This document shows, piece after piece, positions 1 through 5,128 of a stretch of 5,128 nucleotides of DNA. The position numbers were made by a program, and so were the translations under genes. The stretch is from an uncultured Holophagales bacterium. GTDB taxonomy: Bacteria > Acidobacteriota > Thermoanaerobaculia > UBA5066. Under the pieces are notes generated by a model. It was not told where the DNA came from. It was given only the letters and a program-made list of their open reading frames with translations, and did not search any database. Where the stretch lies: the NCBI GenBank assembly GCA_937864895.1, contig CALMDF010000168.1, positions 1-5,128 on the forward strand. Reading direction: 5' to 3'. Position 1 is the stretch's first letter. The number at the start of each line of letters is the position of its first letter.

Positions 1-1106
1 CAGACCTCCTTGATCTCCTCGCGCTTGTTCGCGTGCATCTTGAGGAGGCGGCCGACCCTCTCGTTCGTCTGCTTGGTGGCGTTGTAGACGCCGGAGCCGG
101 CGTCGAGGTGCCCCGAGTAGACCCGGAAGAAGGCGAGCTGGCCGACGAAGGGGTCGGTCATGATCTTGAAGATGAGACCCGAGAAGGGGGCGTCGTCCTT
201 CGTCTCGCGCCAGGTCTCCTTGCCGTTCTCGTCGATGCCCTTGATCGGGGGAATGTCGACGGGGGACGGGAGGTACGCGATGACGGCGTCGAGGAGCTGC
301 TGCACCGCCTTGTTCTTGAAGGCGGAGCCGCAGACGACCGGGTGGAGCCGGCCGATGATCGTCGCCCTGCGGAGGGCGGCCTTGAGCTCGGCCGACGTCG
401 GGATGATGCCCTCGAGGTACTTGTGCATCAGCTCGTCGTCGGTCTCGGCGATCGCCTCGATCGCCTTCTCCCGCCAGGCGGCGAGCTCGGCTCGGTGCTC
501 CTCGGGAACGTCGACGGTCTGGAACTCGGCCCCGAGGGCCTCGTCCCGGAAGTCGTAGGCCTTCTCCTCGAAGAGGTCGATGACCCCGCGGAAGGTCTCG
601 GCCGAGCCCCAGGGGAGGATGATCGGAACCGGCTTTGCGGCCAGCTTCGAGATCATCATCTCGACGCAGCGGTCGAAGTCGGCGCCGACGCGGTCCATCT
701 TGTTGACGAACGCGATGCGGGGGACCCCGTAACGGTCGGCCTGGCGCCAGACGGTCTCGGACTGCGGCTCGACCCCGGATACGGCGTCGAACACGGCCAC
801 GGCGCCGTCCAGCACGCGGAGGGAACGCTCCACCTCGGCGGTGAAGTCGACGTGCCCCGGCGTGTCGATGATGTTGATCCGGGTGCCCTTCCAGGCGCAC
901 GTCGTCGCGGCCGAGGTGATCGTGATGCCGCGCTCCTGCTCCTGGACCATCCAGTCCATCGTCGCGGTCCCTTCGTGAACCTCGCCCAGCTTGTAGCTGA
1001 CGCCGGTGTAGAAGAGGATCCTCTCGGTAGTCGTCGTCTTACCGGCATCAATGTGAGCCATGATGCCGATGTTCCGGCAGTTTTCGAGCGCGTGCGTTCT
1101 CGCCAT
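1..1106 (-). CDS. fusA: Translation elongation factor G (EF-G), N-terminal part; 3' end beyond the window
   Basis: EF-G is the cytosolic GTPase that drives translocation of tRNA and mRNA on the ribosome after peptide bond formation, and works with RRF in recycling. The reading frame opens at an ATG (1106-1104) and stays open for 368 codons to the window edge, about half of the usual roughly 690-700 residues. It begins [18 protein letters not shown]. All GTPase motifs are intact: the P-loop [12 protein letters not shown] (residues 17-28), switch I RGITI (59-63), DTPGH with the catalytic His (81-85), NKMD (135-138) and GSAFKNK (260-266). The G' subdomain lies roughly between 160 and 255. Domain II starts near 305 ([17 protein letters not shown], then [13 protein letters not shown]). 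Domains III-V are off the window. The chosen ATG gives the normal EF-G N-terminus and no in-frame start lies just upstream. It follows rpsG as in other str operons but after an unusually long spacer, and no strong Shine-Dalgarno sequence sits at the start. Identification is firm. Confidence 0.98.
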   Translation of the reverse strand, partial: MARTHALENCRNIGIMAHIDAGKTTTTERILFYTGVSYKLGEVHEGTATMDWMVQEQERGITITSAATTCAWKGTRINIIDTPGHVDFTAEVERSLRVLDGAVAVFDAVSGVEPQSETVWRQADRYGVPRIAFVNKMDRVGADFDRCVEMMISKLAAKPVPIILPWGSAETFRGVIDLFEEKAYDFRDEALGAEFQTVDVPEEHRAELAAWREKAIEAIAETDDELMHKYLEGIIPTSAELKAALRRATIIGRLHPVVCGSAFKNKAVQQLLDAVIAYLPSPVDIPPIKGIDENGKETWRETKDDAPFSGLIFKIMTDPFVGQLAFFRVYSGHLDAGSGVYNATKQTNERVGRLLKMHANKREEIKEV

Positions 1107-1120
1107 AAAGGTTGTGTTCC

Positions 1121-1180
1121 CGACCTCGGTCGTGTCTGCGCCGTCGAACCCTCCCGGGCTTCGCGTTTCCGCGACCTCGG
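1121..1180. repeat. Short direct repeat upstream of fusA
   Basis: The 9-mer CGACCTCGG on the plus strand occurs at 1121-1129 and again at 1172-1180. The bases before each copy are also similar (GTGTTCC before the first, GTTTCCG before the second), giving an imperfect repeat of about 16 nt spaced 51 nt apart. On the transcribed strand the repeat reads CCGAGGTCG, and the copy nearest fusA contains the GAGGT that is the better of the weak ribosome-binding candidates. In GC-rich DNA a 9-bp repeat can arise by chance. Confidence 0.3.
1161..1174 (-). other. Small hairpin in the rpsG-fusA spacer
   Basis: TCGCG and CGCGA form a perfect 5-bp stem around a 4-nt loop (plus strand 1161-1165 with 1170-1174). 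It overlaps the upstream copy of the short repeat. There is no T run after it, so it does not look like a terminator. Confidence 0.3.
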
Positions 1181-1190
1181 GCGGGTTCCG

Positions 1191-1206
1191 CACGCTGTTA
1201 TGCGTG
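1191..1206 (-). other. Small hairpin in the rpsG-fusA spacer
   Basis: CACGC (1191-1195) and GCGTG (1202-1206) pair perfectly as a 5-bp stem around a 6-nt AT-rich loop, which is notable in an otherwise very GC-rich spacer. On the transcribed strand the loop reads ATAACA. I looked for a promoter -10 element here and found no matching -35, so I list it only as a structural feature. Confidence 0.3.
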
Positions 1207-1271
1207 GCCCGGTTCGGTTGTTCCCGCGGACCTTGCTGCCCCATCTCTGGAGCGACCGGTTTCCACGGCTT

Positions 1272-1313
1272 CCGGGCATTCCCGGGGAGGCCGCCGTCGA
1301 CCGGCCGCCTCCC
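1272..1313 (-). other. Tandem hairpins just after rpsG (attenuator or processing candidate)
   Basis: Two inverted repeats lie end to end, starting about 15 nt after the rpsG stop codon. The first (1285-1313) has 11-nt arms, GGGAGGCGGCC and GGCGGCCTCCC on the transcribed strand, that pair with one internal G-G mismatch around a 7-nt loop. The second (1272-1285) is CCGGG and CCCGG around a 4-nt loop and shares one base with the first. No T run follows either, so a standard intrinsic terminator is unlikely. Partial attenuation, stabilisation of the upstream mRNA end or RNase processing are possible, and would lower or separate fusA expression relative to rpsG. Confidence 0.5.
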
Positions 1314-1328
1314 TTTCCGTGCAGGCGA

Positions 1329-1799
1329 CTACCAGCGGTAGTGCGCGAAGGCTTTATTGGCCTCCGCCATCTTGTGGGTGTCCTCCCTCTTTTTCACGGA
1401 GTTGCCGCGGTTGTTGGCCGCGTCCAGGAGCTCGCCGGCGAGCTTGTCCCGCATGGTCTTCTCGCCCCGAGCCTGCGAATAGTTGATGATCCAGCGGATC
1501 GCGAGGGACATGCGACGGTTCTGCTTGACCTCGACCGGGACCTGGTAGGTCGAGCCGCCGACCCGGCGGGACTTGACCTCGAGGGCCGGCTTGACGTTCT
1601 CCAGGGCCTTCTTGAACGTCTTGAGCGGATCGTCCTGCGTCTTGCCCTCGATCTGCTTCATGGCGCCGTAGAAAATCCCCTCGGCGGTGGACTTCTTGCC
1701 GCGCTCCATGACGCAGTTGATGAACTTGGTTACGAGCTGGGACTGGTAGAGCGGGTCCGGGAGGACCTCGCGCTTGGGTACTTCGCGGCGGCGCGGCAC
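1329..1799 (-). CDS. rpsG: 30S ribosomal protein S7
   Basis: S7 is a primary 16S rRNA-binding protein that nucleates assembly of the 30S head and lies near the E site and the mRNA exit channel. The predicted protein has 156 residues, the usual bacterial length. It starts [18 protein letters not shown], the typical S7 N-terminus, and continues with the conserved [16 protein letters not shown] segment (residues 25-40), a central basic segment [17 protein letters not shown] (75-91) that contributes to rRNA contacts, [10 protein letters not shown] (94-103), and the C-terminal NKAFAHYRW. The start codon is GTG (1799-1797). It was chosen because it gives the canonical N-terminus and has a Shine-Dalgarno sequence 8 nt upstream. 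The stop is TAG. Only 13 bases separate it from the rpsL stop, so translation is probably coupled to S12. In E. coli S7 represses its operon by binding the rpsL-rpsG gap; here that gap is too short for such a site. Confidence 0.98.
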   Translation of the reverse strand: MPRRREVPKREVLPDPLYQSQLVTKFINCVMERGKKSTAEGIFYGAMKQIEGKTQDDPLKTFKKALENVKPALEVKSRRVGGSTYQVPVEVKQNRRMSLAIRWIINYSQARGEKTMRDKLAGELLDAANNRGNSVKKREDTHKMAEANKAFAHYRW

Positions 1800-1807
1800 G
1801 TCTCTGT

Positions 1808-1814
1808 CTCCCTT
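1808..1814 (-). promoter_or_regulatory. Ribosome binding site of rpsG, overlapping the rpsL stop codon
   Basis: On the transcribed strand AAGGGAG runs from 1814 to 1808 and shares its two A bases with the TAA stop of rpsL (1815-1813). It lies 8 nt before the GTG start of rpsG and supports that non-ATG start. The overlap with the preceding stop codon is typical of translational coupling. Confidence 0.75.
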
Positions 1815-2187
1815 ACGACTTCGGGCGCTTGGCGCCGTACTTGGAGCGGGACTGCTTCCGGTTGGCGACGCCGACCGCGTCGAGCGTCCCCCGGATGATG
1901 TGGTAGCGGACGCCAGGGAGGTCCTTCACGCGGCCGCCACGGATCATGACGATGGAGTGTTCCTGGAGGTTGTGACCGATCCCGGGGATGTAGGTCGTGA
2001 CCTCGATACCGTTGGTGAGCCGGACGCGGGCGATCTTCCGGAGAGCCGAGTTCGGCTTCTTGGGAGTCGTCGTCTTGACCTGGGTGCAGACCCCCCGCCG
2101 CTGCGGGCAGGACTGAAGGGCAGGCGACTTCGTCTTGTATCGAACGGCTTCGCGTCCCTTACGAACGAGCTGGCTGATCGTCGGCAT
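1813..2187 (-). CDS. rpsL: 30S ribosomal protein S12
   Basis: S12 sits at the decoding centre of the 30S subunit, helps monitor codon-anticodon pairing and is the classical streptomycin-resistance locus. The predicted protein has 124 residues, the same length as E. coli S12, and matches the family from end to end: [10 protein letters not shown] at the start, then CPQRRGVC (residues 27-34), [13 protein letters not shown] (39-51), GHNLQEHS (71-78), the loop [14 protein letters not shown] (83-96) and a C-terminus rich in Lys and Arg. The two residues most often changed in streptomycin-resistant mutants, Lys43 and Lys88, are both wild type. Asp89, the residue beta-methylthiolated by RimO in E. 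coli, is present. The ATG at 2187 has a good Shine-Dalgarno sequence and the stop is TAA. It is the first gene after the predicted str promoter and leader and is followed closely by rpsG. Confidence 0.99.
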   Translation of the reverse strand: MPTISQLVRKGREAVRYKTKSPALQSCPQRRGVCTQVKTTTPKKPNSALRKIARVRLTNGIEVTTYIPGIGHNLQEHSIVMIRGGRVKDLPGVRYHIIRGTLDAVGVANRKQSRSKYGAKRPKS

Positions 2188-2192
2188 CAGGC

Positions 2193-2198
2193 TTCCTC
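2193..2198 (-). promoter_or_regulatory. Ribosome binding site of rpsL
   Basis: GAGGAA on the transcribed strand (2198-2193) lies 5 nt before the ATG of rpsL and continues into a further G as GAGGAAG. A second purine-rich GGAAGAGGAA begins at 2210 just upstream. Together they fix the rpsL start and indicate strong initiation. Confidence 0.75.
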
Positions 2199-2230
2199 GG
2201 TTCCTCTTCCCCGCCGGAGAGACGACTTTT

Positions 2231-2245
2231 CGGCCCGTAGGGCCG
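2231..2245 (-). other. Perfect 6-bp hairpin in the rpsL leader
   Basis: CGGCCC and GGGCCG (2231-2236 and 2240-2245) pair perfectly around a 3-nt loop. The hairpin lies about 43 nt before the rpsL ATG, inside the predicted untranslated leader. On the transcribed strand it is followed by AAAAG rather than by T residues, so it is not an intrinsic terminator in that direction. It may help keep the following ribosome binding site open or form part of a protein-binding leader. Confidence 0.4.
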
Positions 2246-2253
2246 CTGTTTCC

Positions 2254-2321
2254 CCGGTTTCTGCGATGTCGGATCGCCCTCCCGGCCGGCCATTGGGGCG
2301 CGGGCCGAGGGGCGAAACCGG
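2254..2321 (-). promoter_or_regulatory. Structured 5' leader domain of the rpsL mRNA (candidate r-protein control element)
   Basis: An exact 8-bp inverted repeat closes this region: CCGGTTTC (2321-2314 on the transcribed strand) pairs with GAAACCGG (2261-2254). Inside it, CGCCCCTC (2314-2307) can pair with GAGGGCG (2281-2275) with one bulged base; the two helices share one base at 2314. A GC-rich core with a GGCCGGCC palindrome (2284-2291) sits at the centre. The first arm begins within a few bases of the transcription start expected from the promoter, so the first roughly 70 nt of the mRNA would fold into one domain. Ribosomal protein leaders are often bound by a product of the operon; here S7 or S12 would be the obvious ligand, but that is inference. 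I do not recognise a named leader family. Confidence 0.45.
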
Positions 2322-2324
2322 CAG

Positions 2325-2353
2325 AGAGTACGTGTAAGTTCCCGGGCTGTCAA
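2325..2353 (-). promoter_or_regulatory. Predicted sigma70-type promoter of the str operon (rpsL-rpsG-fusA)
   Basis: A perfect -35 consensus TTGACA (2353-2348) is followed by exactly 17 bp and then TACTCT (2330-2325). That -10 hexamer matches the consensus at its first, second and last positions, the most important ones. Transcription would start near 2318, giving a leader of about 130 nt before rpsL. The position between rpoC and rpsL is where a separate str promoter is expected. This is the best promoter match I found in either large spacer, although the -10 is only 3 of 6. Confidence 0.65.
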
Positions 2354-2363
2354 CCCTATAGGG
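2354..2363. promoter_or_regulatory. Perfect 10-bp palindrome abutting the -35 element (possible operator)
   Basis: CCCTATAGGG reads the same on both strands and touches the TTGACA hexamer directly on its upstream side. A site at this position could bind a dimeric activator or repressor. It is short and could be chance, and I cannot name a regulator. The TATAGG inside it has no matching -35 and is not called as a promoter. Confidence 0.3.
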
Positions 2364-2400
2364 CTCGCCCGGCTGGCTCCGTTCGTCCCGGGCGCCGAAA

Positions 2401-2413
2401 CCCGACCGTCGGG
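2401..2413 (-). terminator. Weak terminator-like hairpin between rpoC and the rpsL promoter
   Basis: On the transcribed strand CCCGA and TCGGG pair around a 3-nt loop and are followed at once by TTTCGGC. The stem is short (5 bp) and the T run is only three bases, so termination would be partial at best. The position, after rpoC and before the predicted str promoter, is where a terminator would be useful. Confidence 0.3.
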
Positions 2414-2421
2414 CCTCGCCA

Positions 2422-2462
2422 GGGGGGGCTGGGGGGGTCCTCGGGGGGCCCGGCGGGCCGGG
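2422..2462 (+). other. G-tract cluster matching a G-quadruplex pattern (plus strand, template strand)
   Basis: The plus strand carries G7 (2422-2428), G7 (2431-2437), G6 (2443-2448) and GGG (2455-2457), separated by loops of 2, 5 and 6 nt, with a further GGG at 2460-2462. This fits the usual G3+ N1-7 pattern for a four-tract quadruplex. All local genes are read from the minus strand, so the G tracts lie in the template strand and the mRNA carries the matching C runs. The element lies between the rpoC stop and the str promoter. Confidence 0.45.
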
Positions 2463-2468
2463 TCCCCC
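2444..2468 (-). terminator. Strong GC hairpin 9 nt after the rpoC stop, no T run
   Basis: On the transcribed strand GGGGG, a bulged A and CCCGG pair with CCGGG and CCCCC around the 4-nt loop CCCG, giving a 10-bp all-GC stem. It starts 9 nt after the rpoC TGA stop. No T run follows, and the downstream RNA is C rich instead. It could act as an atypical terminator, help Rho-dependent ending or protect the rpoC 3' end. It overlaps the G-tract cluster, so the two structures would compete in single-stranded DNA. Confidence 0.4.
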
Positions 2469-2477
2469 GAGAGTGTT

Positions 2478-5128
<2,651 letters not shown>

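Larger units (their letters stand above)
1107..1328 (-). other. Long structured rpsG-fusA spacer (222 nt)
   Basis: This stretch separates the rpsG stop codon from the fusA ATG. I see no supportable gene, tRNA or convincing sigma70-type promoter in it. Read in the direction of transcription it holds a strong hairpin soon after rpsG, an abutting smaller hairpin, two further 5-bp hairpins and a short repeat. The bases just before the fusA ATG (GGGAACACAACCTTT) contain no good Shine-Dalgarno motif: the nearest purine-rich candidates are GGGA, about 11 nt away, and GAGGT at 1127-1123, 16 nt away. The spacer may act as an attenuator, an RNA-processing site or a leader for fusA. The function is inference only. 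Confidence 0.6.

Noticed and set aside
1141..1160. GGTTCGA motif in the rpsG-fusA spacer, resembling a tRNA T-loop
   Set aside because: The flanking bases do not form the 5-bp T stem, and no acceptor, D or anticodon arm can be placed around it.
1191..1206. Possible -10 element (GCATAAC on the minus strand) for a fusA promoter
   Set aside because: The hexamer lacks the conserved last T and no TTGACA-like sequence lies 16-18 bp upstream; the bases are better explained as a hairpin loop.
656..1279. 207-codon minus-strand frame spanning the fusA start and spacer
   Set aside because: It is out of frame with fusA and mostly within it, Arg/Ser/Pro rich, with no domain. The fusA frame is unambiguous.
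33..1898. 621-codon open frame on the plus strand
   Set aside because: It lies antisense to fusA and rpsG across their entire length and across the spacer. Its protein is low-complexity (rich in Asp, Gly, Arg, Leu, Val), as expected when GC-rich codons are read on the opposite strand. It has no recognisable domain.
2159..2353. Small minus-strand frame in the rpsL leader (64 codons from TTG, or 44 from the ATG at 2293), overlapping the rpsL start
   Set aside because: The TTG start is the predicted -35 element itself. The ATG has no Shine-Dalgarno sequence (it is preceded by GCGCCCCA) and the product is low complexity. A coupled leader peptide cannot be excluded but nothing supports it.
2341..2393. 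Two CCCGGGC copies (2341-2347 and 2387-2393) and a possible 6-bp stem (2367-2372 with 2388-2393) around the promoter
   Set aside because: CCCGGG is common in DNA of this composition and the stem has a 15-nt loop. Not strong enough to annotate separately.

Overview
This window is a conserved housekeeping region of a GC-rich bacterium (third codon positions are almost always G or C). All four genes lie on the minus strand, so transcription runs from position 5128 down to position 1: rpoC (3' part) -> rpsL -> rpsG -> fusA (5' part). This is the classical join between the rpoBC genes (RNA polymerase beta and beta') and the 'str' operon (S12, S7, EF-G). The beta' subunit carries a large SI3-type insertion in its trigger loop, which points to a Gram-negative-type lineage and away from Firmicutes or Actinobacteria. 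From remembered protein flavour (EF-G switch region, S12, beta' C-terminus) I would guess Acidobacteriota or a deltaproteobacterial relative, but the phylum is a low-confidence inference.

Layout: 5128-2478 encodes the last 882 residues of beta', including the bridge helix, the second zinc site, the trigger loop with SI3 and the conserved C-terminus. The catalytic NADFDGD loop lies off the window. 2477-2188 is a 290-base intergenic region. In transcription order it holds a strong GC hairpin just after the rpoC stop, a run of C tracts (G tracts on the plus strand, matching a G-quadruplex pattern), a small hairpin with a short T run, a perfect 10-bp palindrome, a good sigma70-like promoter (TTGACA, 17 bp, TACTCT) and a structured leader of about 130 nt. 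2187-1813 is rpsL and 1799-1329 is rpsG, only 13 bases apart and probably translationally coupled. 1328-1107 is an unusually long 222-base spacer with several hairpins. 1106-1 is the first 368 codons of fusA, running off the window.

Together these genes make the transcription elongation machine, two 30S proteins that shape the decoding region and assembly of the 30S head, and the translocation GTPase. The promoter and leader suggest that the str genes can be transcribed separately from rpoBC.

I found no mobile element, CRISPR array, defence system, tRNA or rRNA, and no undescribed multi-gene system. The observations worth checking concern regulation: the structured leader and palindrome before rpsL, the G4/C-tract element after rpoC, the lack of room for an E. 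coli-type S7 repressor site between rpsL and rpsG, and the long structured spacer before a fusA start that has no good Shine-Dalgarno sequence. Several very long open frames on both strands are GC-driven shadows of these genes.
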